NCBI RefSeq assembly: GCF_004684905.1
Contig: NZ_SRJC01000004.1
Location: 62,001-126,000 of the forward strand
Length of the DNA: 64,000 nucleotides
Reading direction: 5' to 3'
From: Halobacillus salinus
Lineage (GTDB): Bacteria > Bacillota > Bacilli > Bacillales > Halobacillaceae
In this document: in pieces, positions 50,253 through 58,304 of the stretch
Position numbering within the stretch: position 1 is the stretch's first letter
How the letters are laid out: each line of letters starts with the position of its first letter
Notes under the pieces: generated by a model
What the model was told of the DNA's origin: nothing
What the model saw: the letters and a program-made list of their open reading frames with translations, nothing else
Database searches by the model: none
Program-made: the position numbers and the translations under genes

Positions 50253-51140
50253 TTAAAAAGAGAGGAATTGCTTCATTTCTTTAATGAAGACGGCGGCGTG
50301 ATTCGAGATTTCCTCCTCGTTCACGGGCGTGACCAACGAGAAATATCTCGTAGCTATTTTGATATAAGGTATGGACATGATGAGATCCTCTGCTTGCGTG
50401 TGCTCCACTACCGTCCTTGAAATAAAGGATACGCCAAGTCCTTCTTTTACCCCTTGGACTACACCGTGGTTACTGCCAATCGTAATCAATTTACTCGGGC
50501 GGATATTGTAGGCTTCCAACATGGAATCCATCATAGCCCGTGTACCCGACCCACTCTCCCGTGTCAGCCACGTTTGATCCTGAAGTTGCTCGAAGGTAAC
50601 GCTGTCCGTTTCTCTCAAAGGATGCTGTTCAGGCACGATGACAACCATCTCATCTTCCATAAATGGCGTCGATGATAACCCTTGATGATGTACCTGCCCT
50701 TCCACCAATCCGATATCGAGCTCATGAAGCTGCACAGCTCGGTTGATACGCTCCGTGTTCTGAATCTGAACACGAAGATCAATAGCCGGATACTTGTCAT
50801 CAAATTGTTTCAGCAAGGAAGGAAGAACATATTCTCCTACTGTGTAGCTCGCTCCGATGTGAATCGTTCCACTTAATTGATGCTGGAATTCATACACTTC
50901 CGCTTTCGCTTTCTCCATGACACCCATGACCTGCCTTGCACGCCTGTAAACCATCTCACCCGTTTGAGTCACGACAAACCGTTTTGGTGACCGATCGATC
51001 AACGTGGCATCGAAGTAAGATTCAACGTGGCGTATGTGAAAGCTGACTGTCGGTTGTGATAAGTTAAGGCGTTCCGCGGCTCTCGTGAAACTCTTCTCGT
51101 CCACTACCGTAATGAAAGTTTGCAGCGCTTCGAAGTCCAT
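50253..51140 (-). CDS. cysL: LysR family transcriptional regulator (CysL/YwfK-like)
   Basis: This 295-residue LysR regulator has an N-terminal winged HTH (FITVVDEKSFTRAAERLNLSQPTVSFHIRHVE) and a periplasmic-binding-protein-like effector domain with SYTVGEYVLPSLL, DIGLVEGQ and WLTRESGSGTR. The closeness to B. subtilis CysL, which activates sulfite reductase genes cysJI, is considerable by eye. Here it is divergent from a YeiH-type sulfate/sulfite exporter, the commonest LysR-YeiH pairing. ATG at 51140 lies six bases after GGGGTG. Confidence 0.87.
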   Translation of the reverse strand: MDFEALQTFITVVDEKSFTRAAERLNLSQPTVSFHIRHVESYFDATLIDRSPKRFVVTQTGEMVYRRARQVMGVMEKAKAEVYEFQHQLSGTIHIGASYTVGEYVLPSLLKQFDDKYPAIDLRVQIQNTERINRAVQLHELDIGLVEGQVHHQGLSSTPFMEDEMVVIVPEQHPLRETDSVTFEQLQDQTWLTRESGSGTRAMMDSMLEAYNIRPSKLITIGSNHGVVQGVKEGLGVSFISRTVVEHTQAEDLIMSIPYIKIATRYFSLVTPVNEEEISNHAAVFIKEMKQFLSF

Positions 51141-51156
51141 TTCTAACACCCCAATC

Positions 51157-51171
51157 ATTAATATTATTAAT
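51157..51171. promoter_or_regulatory. Candidate LysR operator in the divergent cysL-yeiH region
   Basis: ATTAAT-ATT-ATTAAT lies 17 bases before the cysL start, in the 121-bp divergent region. It fits the T-N11-A LysR pattern, but AT-rich repeats arise easily by chance. Confidence 0.35.
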
Positions 51172-51261
51172 TATTGTCATTATAAAGTTTTATTTTACTA
51201 ATGTTTACTGCGGGCGTATAGTGTATGAAGGAAATCGACGTCAGAAAGTTGGATACATCTT

Positions 51262-52239
51262 ATGAATTTTTCATCTCGACCTCTTGTATTTGGAATGGGG
51301 TTTACTGCTTTAATGGCAGGCATAGGATTCCTAGTTGCCGAATTACCTGTTTTAAATAAAACAGGACCACTCGCTGTAGCAATCTTGCTTGCTGTTTTAT
51401 ACCGACACTTCTTCGACTACCCTGAATCCATTCGAACCGGTATTCAGTTTTCAGCAAAAAAGCTGCTTAGACTCGCTATTATTTTATTCGGACTTAAGCT
51501 CAATATGAATTTGATCCTGAACGAAGGCATCCCCCTTCTTCTCAGAGATCTATTCGTGATCATCCTTGCTATAGGAGTCATGATGTTCCTAGCCCGACTC
51601 TTTCATGCCGACTCCTCCTTATCGATCCTACTAGGAATCGGCACCGGTGTCTGTGGTGCATCTGCCATCGCAGCCGTATCTCCAATATTGAAAGTCAAGG
51701 AAGAGGACACAGCCATCAGCGCAGGCCTCATTTCTATCGTCGGGACATTGTTCGCTGTCTTTTACACAGCGATCCGCCCATTACTGCCTCTAGACGCCGA
51801 GGCTTATGGAATGTGGGCTGGCATCAGCTTGCATGAAGTCGCACATGTCGCGCTCGCTGGTGCGCCAGCTGGAGAAGCTGGACTTGGGATGGCTCTATTA
51901 TCGAAGCTTGGACGCGTCTTTTTACTTGTGCCACTAAGTTTATTATTGATCTGGGTAATGAATCGAGTGAAACAGGAAGACACTACGAACCAAATCGCCT
52001 TTCCTTGGTTCTTATTAGGATTCATAGGTATGAGCCTCCTAGGAAGTTATGTAATCGACTTGCCAGAGGCCGTTCTGGAAACGACCTCTACCGTTACCTC
52101 GTTCCTATTAACGATGGCCATGGTCGGGCTCGGCCTCAGTGTCAGCCTGAGAGAATTGAAGCAACGAGCTCTCAAACCTCTCATTCTCTTATTTGTTACT
52201 TCCATTCTACTATCGTTCGTCACCTATTGGATTGTTTAA
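51262..52239 (+). CDS. YeiH/UPF0324 family putative sulfate exporter
   Basis: This 325-residue membrane protein has about ten helices and the family motifs KKLLRLAIILFGLKLN, GIGTGVCGASAIAAVSPILK and GISLHEVAHVALAGAP. The family is annotated as putative sulfate exporter; direct transport data are sparse. It is divergent from a CysL-like LysR gene and probably controlled by it. An imperfect inverted repeat downstream at 52266-52310 may end its transcript. Confidence 0.9.
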   Translation: MNFSSRPLVFGMGFTALMAGIGFLVAELPVLNKTGPLAVAILLAVLYRHFFDYPESIRTGIQFSAKKLLRLAIILFGLKLNMNLILNEGIPLLLRDLFVIILAIGVMMFLARLFHADSSLSILLGIGTGVCGASAIAAVSPILKVKEEDTAISAGLISIVGTLFAVFYTAIRPLLPLDAEAYGMWAGISLHEVAHVALAGAPAGEAGLGMALLSKLGRVFLLVPLSLLLIWVMNRVKQEDTTNQIAFPWFLLGFIGMSLLGSYVIDLPEAVLETTSTVTSFLLTMAMVGLGLSVSLRELKQRALKPLILLFVTSILLSFVTYWIV

Positions 52240-52265
52240 CAAGAATGAACGTTGATACTGTCACA

Positions 52266-52310
52266 GGGAAAATAACTCGTTTTTCTACGATAAAGGCGAG
52301 TTGTTTTCCC
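52266..52310. terminator. Long inverted repeat after yeiH
   Basis: GGGAAAATAACTCG (52266-52279) pairs with CGAGTTGTTTTCCC (52297-52310) with one wobble. No T-run follows, so it is an unusual terminator or a processing hairpin. Confidence 0.5.
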
Positions 52311-52352
52311 AAAACACTAAAGCATTCATACCTCAACAAGAGCATTTGAATA

Positions 52353-52553
52353 CTATAGAAGAAGGACAATCAATAAGAAAAGTACAATTGCACCTATCAC
52401 CACAGCAGCTGTTTTACCTTTTATTCCTCTTGTCAATGCTGACATGCTTCCTGTTTCCCCTTGGTCCATCGCATCTTTTATCGCACCACTTTTGTTTTGC
52501 TCCAGTTGCTCAAGCCTTTTCCGTTTCTGCTCTGGCGTTTCTTTTCCCGTCAT
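52353..52553 (-). CDS. DUF6366 family small membrane protein
   Basis: This 66-residue protein has a charged N-terminus (ETPEQKRKRLEQLEQNKSG), a Gly-rich middle (DQGETGSMSALTRGIKGK) and a C-terminal transmembrane helix of Val/Ile/Leu. This matches the small Bacillaceae DUF6366 layout. The ATG follows a strong AAGGAGG. A long rightward frame over the same bases is its antisense shadow. Function unknown. Confidence 0.8.
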   Translation of the reverse strand: MTGKETPEQKRKRLEQLEQNKSGAIKDAMDQGETGSMSALTRGIKGKTAAVVIGAIVLFLLIVLLL

Positions 52554-52696
52554 TCTATGCCTCCTTAACTACTGATTTTCTAAAAAAGATATCACATGTG
52601 GAATATAATAGAAAGACAGGAATAATGCGTAGCCTCCTTTTATTCTCGACATCATTTGCTACAATAGAATGGTATAGTTCTAAAAAGGATGAGTTT

Positions 52697-53146
52697 ATGA
52701 GTATCGAAATATTATCCCACCAGGAACCGGGCACTGCTGAGCAAATCTTGAGTATTCAAGAGGCTTCTTATGCAGTAGAAGCGGAACTGATTGGGTTTTC
52801 GGATATCCCACCTTTAAGAGATTCCGTTCAATCTATTATGGAAAATGACGAGACGTTTGTCGGCTATGTACAAAACGGTGAAATTCTGGGTGTTCTCACC
52901 TACAAAGAAGAACAAGAAGAAATAGATATTTATAGGCTGATGGTCAATCCACAACACTTCCGAAAAAAAATAGGTTCTTCCCTGCTAGAATATTTAGTGA
53001 CAACCATCCATGGTAAGCCACTCATAGTTCAGACAGGTAAAGGGAATGAACCAGCTTTAAGTTTGTATAAGAAATACGGCTTCGAACAAACGGACGAAGT
53101 GGAAGTGGAGCCTGATGTTCGATTGGTTATGTTGATCAAGCAGTAG
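52697..53146 (+). CDS. GNAT family N-acetyltransferase
   Basis: This 149-residue acetyltransferase has VGYVQNGEILGVLTYKEE and YRLMVNPQHFRKKIGSSLLEYL (the acetyl-CoA motif, although the usual R/QxxGxG/A is RKKIGS). It ends with NEPALSLYKKYGFEQTDEVEVE. I start at the ATG at 52697, seven bases after AAAAGGAT. The open frame reaches back 132 codons, but that part is antisense to the DUF6366 gene. Substrate unknown. Confidence 0.88.
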   Translation: MSIEILSHQEPGTAEQILSIQEASYAVEAELIGFSDIPPLRDSVQSIMENDETFVGYVQNGEILGVLTYKEEQEEIDIYRLMVNPQHFRKKIGSSLLEYLVTTIHGKPLIVQTGKGNEPALSLYKKYGFEQTDEVEVEPDVRLVMLIKQ

Positions 53147-53157
53147 ATGACATAAGT

Positions 53158-53199
53158 AAAAGGGACGGACCCAGACATTGGTACTGGATCCGTCCCTTT
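53158..53199. terminator. Bidirectional terminator
   Basis: AAAGGGACGGACCCAG pairs with CTGGATCCGTCCCTTT (one mismatch) across a 9-base loop, between convergent genes. Confidence 0.85.
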
Positions 53200-53211
53200 A
53201 TTATATTTCTT

Positions 53212-54363
53212 CTAATCTTTTATCTCGTATTGGTTCTCTTCTTCTACAAAGCGATTGTATCTTCTTTGGAACCAGAAGAAAAGATGACTGACGAACACTT
53301 TCAAGATCGCATAACCCGGAATTGCCAAGATAATACCGATAATGCCGAACAAGTGTCCTGCAGTTAATAGGACAAAGATGATCGTCACTGGGTGGATGTG
53401 CAGGCTTTTACCCATAATCTGAGGTGAAATGAACTTCCCTTCCAGCAACTGAACAACCGTCCAAACGAAAGCAAGCTTCAACACCATGAAAGGGGACGTC
53501 ACAATAGCAATGATCAACGCGGGTGTAATGGCGATCATCGGCCCCAAGTATGGGACGACACTTGTAACACTCGCAATCGCAGCAAGCAACAACGCGTAAT
53601 CTAATCCGATAATGACGAATCCAATGTACATCATTACACCAATGCAGAAGCTGACAATGATTTGACCTTGAATATATGCACTGAGTTGATGATCAATCCC
53701 CTTGAACACACTCCACACTTCCCCGCGCACTTTCGGAGGAAAGAAGCTAATGATTTTCTCAGGAAGCTTATGACCATCTTTCAATAAATAAAACAGGATG
53801 AACGGTAGCGTCACAATGGCAATTAATACAGTCGTGACCGTCGTGATGAACGTTGTGATCCCTTCAACGGTCTGTTGGGCATAAGTGGACAGGTCTGGAA
53901 TTTGATTCAAGAAACCGTTGATATTCTGAAAGATGTCATTGTAGTAATCGCTGATTACGGAGCTTCTCAACCATTGATCCATCGAGTTCAGCAAATCACG
54001 CAAATACCTTGGAAGTTCCTCTGCTAAACTGACAAACTGCTTCTCTAGAAACGGAACGATGAGAATAATAAGAAGCGTGATCAATCCGACTACGACCAAC
54101 AAAGTAATCAGAATTCCCCACACCCGTTTGATACGCCACGATTCAAGCAGATGAATGATCGGGCGGAGCAAATAATAGACGACTACCGAGAGAATAACCG
54201 GCAACGCCACCGTTTCAATTGCCATAATCAGCGGGTGAAATATAAACCCTACTGTGGAATAGACCAAAATATTCAAGCCAACGATCAACAACAAACCCAA
54301 TATGTACAATAATGTACGGCCACCAAAGAAACGGATGACCGGCGCTGAATCCCATCGATTCAC
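53212..54363 (-). CDS. AI-2E family transporter
   Basis: This 383-residue membrane protein has about eight helices and the family motifs PFILFYLLKDGHKL, YIQGQIIVSFCIGVMMYIGF and VPYLGPMIAITPA near the C-terminal part. Members include AI-2 exporters and Na+/H+ antiporters from halophilic bacilli, so salt-related ion transport is a real alternative. The GTG start at 54363 follows AAGGGGGA. Confidence 0.9.
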   Translation of the reverse strand: MNRWDSAPVIRFFGGRTLLYILGLLLIVGLNILVYSTVGFIFHPLIMAIETVALPVILSVVVYYLLRPIIHLLESWRIKRVWGILITLLVVVGLITLLIILIVPFLEKQFVSLAEELPRYLRDLLNSMDQWLRSSVISDYYNDIFQNINGFLNQIPDLSTYAQQTVEGITTFITTVTTVLIAIVTLPFILFYLLKDGHKLPEKIISFFPPKVRGEVWSVFKGIDHQLSAYIQGQIIVSFCIGVMMYIGFVIIGLDYALLLAAIASVTSVVPYLGPMIAITPALIIAIVTSPFMVLKLAFVWTVVQLLEGKFISPQIMGKSLHIHPVTIIFVLLTAGHLFGIIGIILAIPGYAILKVFVSHLFFWFQRRYNRFVEEENQYEIKD

Positions 54364-54422
54364 CAGACTTCCCCCTTCCGTTCTCTATTTATCTTAGAGT
54401 TTACCACATTTACCAGAAAAAA

Positions 54423-54449
54423 ATCGTGCCTCTAAAGCTTAGGCACGAT
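54423..54449 (-). terminator. Terminator of the 27-residue basic gene
   Basis: ATCGTGCCT (54423-54431) pairs with AGGCACGAT (54441-54449), followed leftward by TTTTTTCTGG. Confidence 0.8.
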
Positions 54450-54459
54450 GCTTTCTATA

Positions 54460-54543
54460 TTATCGACGCTTACGTAAGATTTTACGGACAATCGGATAAA
54501 TGACCGGGCCATATTTGAACACTCTGCGAATCAGTCGTCCCAT
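54460..54543 (-). CDS. Very small basic protein (27 residues)
   Basis: ATG at 54543 is preceded by AGAAGGAGG eleven bases away, and a terminator begins ten bases after the stop. The product MGRLIRRVFKYGPVIYPIVR plus KILRKRR is strongly basic and amphipathic. Similar MGRL-KYGP-IYPI-RK peptides are, to my recollection, widespread in Bacillaceae, but the function is unknown. Membrane- or RNA-binding would fit the charge. Confidence 0.6.
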   Translation of the reverse strand: MGRLIRRVFKYGPVIYPIVRKILRKRR

Positions 54544-54614
54544 CTGGTAAAAGGCCTCCTTCTGAAAGTGTTACTATACCCTTCCCGATAAAGGCATCGG
54601 ACAAACTTTTCCAG

Positions 54615-55634
54615 TTACCCGCTGACCGTCTGCAAGTAGATCGATTTGGCTTCGGTAATATCCTTCGTCCCATGCACAAGTACACGTCCGTCTCTAAAGA
54701 AAACGAGACGATGCTCACCACTCTCATAAGACAATAAAAATGCATTCTCTTTGACCTTGCTTTGTGTAAGACGCTGTTTTAATTCTTCGAAACCCCTTTC
54801 CTTTACATACGCAGGACGGATCTGAACGGTATCCCTCCCGCATAACACGGCTGTCTTCGTTTGGTTTTCAATGGAAAGAGAGGGGTACGTCGGATTCAAA
54901 CCGCAAGATGGACAATCCTGCTTCTTGACGTTGTTTACAGAGATAGAGGAATACCGTTGCTGCCATAGATCGAAAGTGATGAACTTCTGGTTCACCGCAG
55001 CCACATCATCCACTAGAAGCTTCATTGTGTCAGCGACTTGATGAGCCGTTACCATCTGTACCACCGGGCTAATTACCCCGACCGTATCACACGTTGCTCC
55101 TCCTAACGGGACCGTATCCATAAGACAGCGCAAGCATGCGTTCTCTCCAGGAATAATTGTATAACTCACCCCATGACTACCGACACATGCACCGTAGATC
55201 CACGGAACATTCCATTTTTGGGAAAGGTCATTGATCAGGAGCCGTGTTTCAAAATTATCTGTTGCATCCAACACTACGTCTACTCCTTCAAGCAATTCCT
55301 CCAACTCTTCCCGCCCTGCATCTTTTATATGTATATCAATCTGCACATCACGGTTCACTTGCTCTAGCCTTGTTTTCGCAGCAACGACCTTCGGCAGACG
55401 ACGGGCGGCGTCAGACTCTCCGAACAGCTGCTGCCGCTGCAAGTTACTCCATTCCACGTAATCACGGTCAATCAGGGTTATACGACCGATGCCGGCACGA
55501 ACGAGTTGTTCTGCACAACTCGTCCCTAAGGCTCCCACCCCTACCAGCAGGACATGCTTTTCACGAATCTTTCGCTGACCCTCATCACCTATTGGCGAAA
55601 ATAACCGCTGCCTCGAATAGCGATCCTCTTTCAT
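54615..55634 (-). CDS. ThiF/MoeB/HesA-like E1 adenylyltransferase
   Basis: This 339-residue E1-like enzyme adenylates the C-terminus of a ubiquitin-like sulfur carrier. The ATP-binding VGVGALGTSCAEQLVRAGIG, LIDRDYVEWSNLQRQ and VDVVLDATDNFETR motifs are present. The zinc cysteines are also there (CLRC and CPSC). After about residue 260 there is an extra domain of about 80 residues in place of the rhodanese domain found in MoeZ-type proteins. No thiamine or molybdopterin genes are adjacent. It lies 19 bp downstream of an SDR gene and probably shares its transcript. Confidence 0.9.
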   Translation of the reverse strand: MKEDRYSRQRLFSPIGDEGQRKIREKHVLLVGVGALGTSCAEQLVRAGIGRITLIDRDYVEWSNLQRQQLFGESDAARRLPKVVAAKTRLEQVNRDVQIDIHIKDAGREELEELLEGVDVVLDATDNFETRLLINDLSQKWNVPWIYGACVGSHGVSYTIIPGENACLRCLMDTVPLGGATCDTVGVISPVVQMVTAHQVADTMKLLVDDVAAVNQKFITFDLWQQRYSSISVNNVKKQDCPSCGLNPTYPSLSIENQTKTAVLCGRDTVQIRPAYVKERGFEELKQRLTQSKVKENAFLLSYESGEHRLVFFRDGRVLVHGTKDITEAKSIYLQTVSG

Positions 55635-55653
55635 CGTTCAAGCACACTCCTTT

Positions 55654-56451
55654 TTATCTCATCACACTACCACCGGAGATTTTCACAGATTCACCAACAA
55701 TATTTCCAGCGGCATCTGTCAATAAATAAACGATCGTCCGTGCGACTTCTTCTGGTGTAGAAATCCTGCCAGAAGGTATTCCCTCTTCGGCAAGTTCCCG
55801 TTGTTCTTTGTAACTTCTACCTTCCCTTTCGCCTTTTCCACGGATGGCTTCTTGCCCCATCTCGGTATCCACAAAGCCCGGACATACCGCATTGACTCTA
55901 ATACCATGTTCGATCGCTTCATAGGCAAAAGATTGGGTAAAACCTGTAATGGCGAATTTCGAACCACTATAAGCTGTATTTCCATGCGTCCCCCTCAGAC
56001 CAGATAGTGAGGACAAATTGACAATAGACCCATCATTCCCCTTCATCTGTTCAAACACCGTCTGCGTGAACAGTACCGTCGAGAAGAAATTAAGCTCCAT
56101 CACTTTACGCATTTCATCTTCTGAAAGCTGCTCTAACGGACCTCCTCCAATTACCCCGGCGGAGTTCACCAACCCATGAATCGGCCCAACAGTATCGGTG
56201 GCTGTGGAAACAATTTGTTGGCGACCTTCCTCTTTATTCAAGTCTGCTGTAACCACACAAATTTTCGCTTCTTCATTTATAGTAGCACACTCCTCTTTGA
56301 GGTCTGCCAATTTGTCTTCCTTCCTACCAGTGATCGTAACATCGCCACCTGCTTTTACAATCTCTTTGGCAGCCTCGTATCCAATACCTCCGGTTGCTCC
56401 AGTCACAATAATATGACGCCCTCTCAAAGCTTCGTTCGAAAAAATGTTCAT
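55654..56451 (-). CDS. Short-chain dehydrogenase/reductase (SDR)
   Basis: This 265-residue classical SDR has the cofactor motif VTGATGGIGYEAAK (TGxxxGIG), NSAG at about residue 90, and the catalytic Ser-Tyr-Lys set: SSLSG, then YSGSKFA. The segment following the beta-2 strand (ITGRKEDKL) suggests NADP(H). The substrate is unknown. The gene is followed after 19 bp by the ThiF-like gene on the same strand. The ATG lies behind AAGGAGGAGAAAGG. Confidence 0.92.
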   Translation of the reverse strand: MNIFSNEALRGRHIIVTGATGGIGYEAAKEIVKAGGDVTITGRKEDKLADLKEECATINEEAKICVVTADLNKEEGRQQIVSTATDTVGPIHGLVNSAGVIGGGPLEQLSEDEMRKVMELNFFSTVLFTQTVFEQMKGNDGSIVNLSSLSGLRGTHGNTAYSGSKFAITGFTQSFAYEAIEHGIRVNAVCPGFVDTEMGQEAIRGKGEREGRSYKEQRELAEEGIPSGRISTPEEVARTIVYLLTDAAGNIVGESVKISGGSVMR

Positions 56452-56555
56452 ACCTTTCTCCTCCTTCCCCCTTCAGATAGCCAATTTGATAGAAAACGAA
56501 ACGTCGAGATGGAAAATATATGATACACTCGGACAAAATCAAAGGAGGGAGAAAG

Positions 56556-57131
56556 ATGGAACTTATTTTCATTAGACATGGGGCTGGAGAACACACCCTA
56601 CATCCACCAGAGAGTTTACAAATAAGAGACCCACACTTGACGGACCAAGGTATTGAACAGGCAAAACAATTGCAAGAGGATCTTCCTTTGACAGAAGAAG
56701 ATATGTTGTTAGTAAGTCCGGTGCGTCGAACCCTTGAAACCGTTGCTATTTGGAGTGAAGGTATCCAATGCAAGAAGCTGGTAAGTCCTTTGGTTTCTCC
56801 GAGAATGTTTCCTCAGAATCCAGAATGGAGTACCCTTCCTTGCGACCGGCTGCTAAGTAGAGGCTTGATTGAAGAAGAGTTCCCTATGTACACAATTGAT
56901 GACACCACACCTGAAACACTTTGGACTGATGGGATAAATACCATGCCCGAGGAGCTATTCAAAGAACACGCCGAGCCGTTCCTCTCCTGGTGTAAATCTC
57001 AAGAGCGCGATCGTCTATACATCGTCTCCCATGATGGCACCATCACATCCTATCGGCAGCTAATCTCAGGAAAGCGTCTAACAAGAAAAGACTTCCCAAA
57101 AGAAACAGCCTCGTTCAAACTGAAGTTGTAA
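56556..57131 (+). CDS. Histidine phosphatase family protein
   Basis: This 191-residue phosphoglycerate-mutase-like protein opens with the catalytic IFIRHGAGEH (RHG), has the second Arg in SPVRRTLETV and a late His in IVSHDGTITSYRQL. Because the second His region is SHDGT it is a phosphatase rather than a mutase. Substrate unknown. I start at the ATG at 56556, six bases after GGAGGG; the open frame begins 12 codons earlier. Confidence 0.88.
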   Translation: MELIFIRHGAGEHTLHPPESLQIRDPHLTDQGIEQAKQLQEDLPLTEEDMLLVSPVRRTLETVAIWSEGIQCKKLVSPLVSPRMFPQNPEWSTLPCDRLLSRGLIEEEFPMYTIDDTTPETLWTDGINTMPEELFKEHAEPFLSWCKSQERDRLYIVSHDGTITSYRQLISGKRLTRKDFPKETASFKLKL

Positions 57132-57144
57132 TTGGACAAAAAAA

Positions 57145-57185
57145 ATCAGCGCTTAAGTGACAGATGCTGTCCTTAATGCGCTGAT
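57145..57185 (-). terminator. Terminator of the small basic gene at 57270
   Basis: ATCAGCGCTTAAG (57145-57157) pairs with CTTAATGCGCTGAT (57172-57185) with one bulge, plus an inner GACAG/CTGTC stem; leftward it is followed by eight T. Confidence 0.75.
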
Positions 57186-57269
57186 CCATGGTACCCCTTT
57201 TTTAAGGAAGTCTGCCATGTTAATTCTTATTTTATTTCTTCTCATAGCTATCCTTCACCACGTCAGATG

Positions 57270-57425
57270 TTATTTACGCTTACTGTTCTGCTTACGGGAA
57301 GCAAAGAGCGTTTTCCCACTTTTCGTGCGCTTTCCGCCTTTGGTTTTCACTGCATTCTTGCCTTCAGGGCTATTTTTGTAATCTTCATCGAAAAGCTCAC
57401 GAGCTTTTGAATATAGCAGAGTCAT
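57270..57425 (-). CDS. Small basic protein (51 residues)
   Basis: The ATG at 57425 lies eight bases after AAGGAGG. The product begins MTLLYSKARELFDEDYKNSP and continues with a Lys/Arg/Gly-rich part (KTKGGKRTKSGKTLFASRKQNSKRK), so it is likely nucleic-acid binding or unstructured. A strong terminator follows. I recognise no family; the signals support a real gene. Confidence 0.72.
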   Translation of the reverse strand: MTLLYSKARELFDEDYKNSPEGKNAVKTKGGKRTKSGKTLFASRKQNSKRK

Positions 57426-57620
57426 CGTGGTGACCTCCTTTTCTTTATAGGGTTATAATTCGATTCCCCCTGATAATATTAGTAAAACATTATATACGCA
57501 AGAGAAAAATTTTATTTCTCATTATTTTCTTTTTGTGACATTTTGAGCAACTTATTCGCTTCCCTCACACCCCCTTTTTATACTATTAGTAAAGGTTCCA
57601 TCATTAAGGAGGATGTTTAT

Positions 57621-58175
57621 ATGTTGAAAGTCGCAGCACTAGTCGGAAGCATACGCAAAGATTCTTATAACCACAAATTAGCCGAATTCATGAAGGATCG
57701 CTATAAAGAGGAGCTGGATATTCGTATTACACCGATTCACCTTCTTCCTCACTACAATCCGGACACGGAGCAAGAGCCACCAGAAGCTGTCCAACATTTT
57801 AAAGCGCAGCTCTCAGATGTCGATGCGTTTCTTATTGTCACTGCCGAATACAACCACTCTATCCCAGGTGTTTTGAAAAATGCCCTTGATTGGTTGTCAC
57901 GAGGAAATAAAGAAATGGAAGGGAAACCTACGTTCATCGCCGGAGCAAGCATGGGGGCTCTTGGAACAGTAAGAGCACAGATGCATTTGCGACAGATCAT
58001 GAACGCTCCAGGTATGGGGGCACGTGTCATTCCAGGCAACGAAATCCTCATCGGTCAGGTACAGCATAAAGTCGATGAAAAAGGTTATATAGCTGATGAA
58101 AAGACTATAGAGTTCATGGATGGTGTCGTGGAGCAGTTTACTATGTTCGTCGGAAAAGAAAAGATTGAGAGATAA
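57621..58175 (+). CDS. NADPH-dependent FMN reductase
   Basis: This 184-residue flavodoxin-like reductase has the FMN-phosphate loop VGSIRKDSYNHKLAEF near the N-terminus and TAEYNHSIPGVLKNALDWLSR near residue 80, the signature of azoreductase/chromate reductase-type proteins such as YhdA. It reduces quinones, azo dyes or metals with NADPH; the true substrate is open. ATG at 57621 follows AAGGAGGATGTTTAT. The frame 26 codons upstream is not needed. Confidence 0.92.
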   Translation: MLKVAALVGSIRKDSYNHKLAEFMKDRYKEELDIRITPIHLLPHYNPDTEQEPPEAVQHFKAQLSDVDAFLIVTAEYNHSIPGVLKNALDWLSRGNKEMEGKPTFIAGASMGALGTVRAQMHLRQIMNAPGMGARVIPGNEILIGQVQHKVDEKGYIADEKTIEFMDGVVEQFTMFVGKEKIER

Positions 58176-58260
58176 GTAGAACACTATATCACTCGAAAAA
58201 ATTCAATAGATTAATAGTTTAAGCTCCTATAGTTACGTGGTAACAAAATAATAAATAAAA

Positions 58261-58290
58261 AAACAGACGGCTTTAATAAACCGTCTGTTT
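58261..58290. terminator. Bidirectional terminator
   Basis: AAACAGACGG (58261-58270) pairs with CCGTCTGTTT (58281-58290), between convergent genes. Confidence 0.88.
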
Positions 58291-58304
58291 TACTTACTAT
58301 ATGA

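Noticed and set aside
52301-52696. 132-codon upstream extension of the GNAT frame
   Set aside because: It is antisense to the DUF6366 gene, has no ribosome-binding site, and the GNAT fold starts at 52697.
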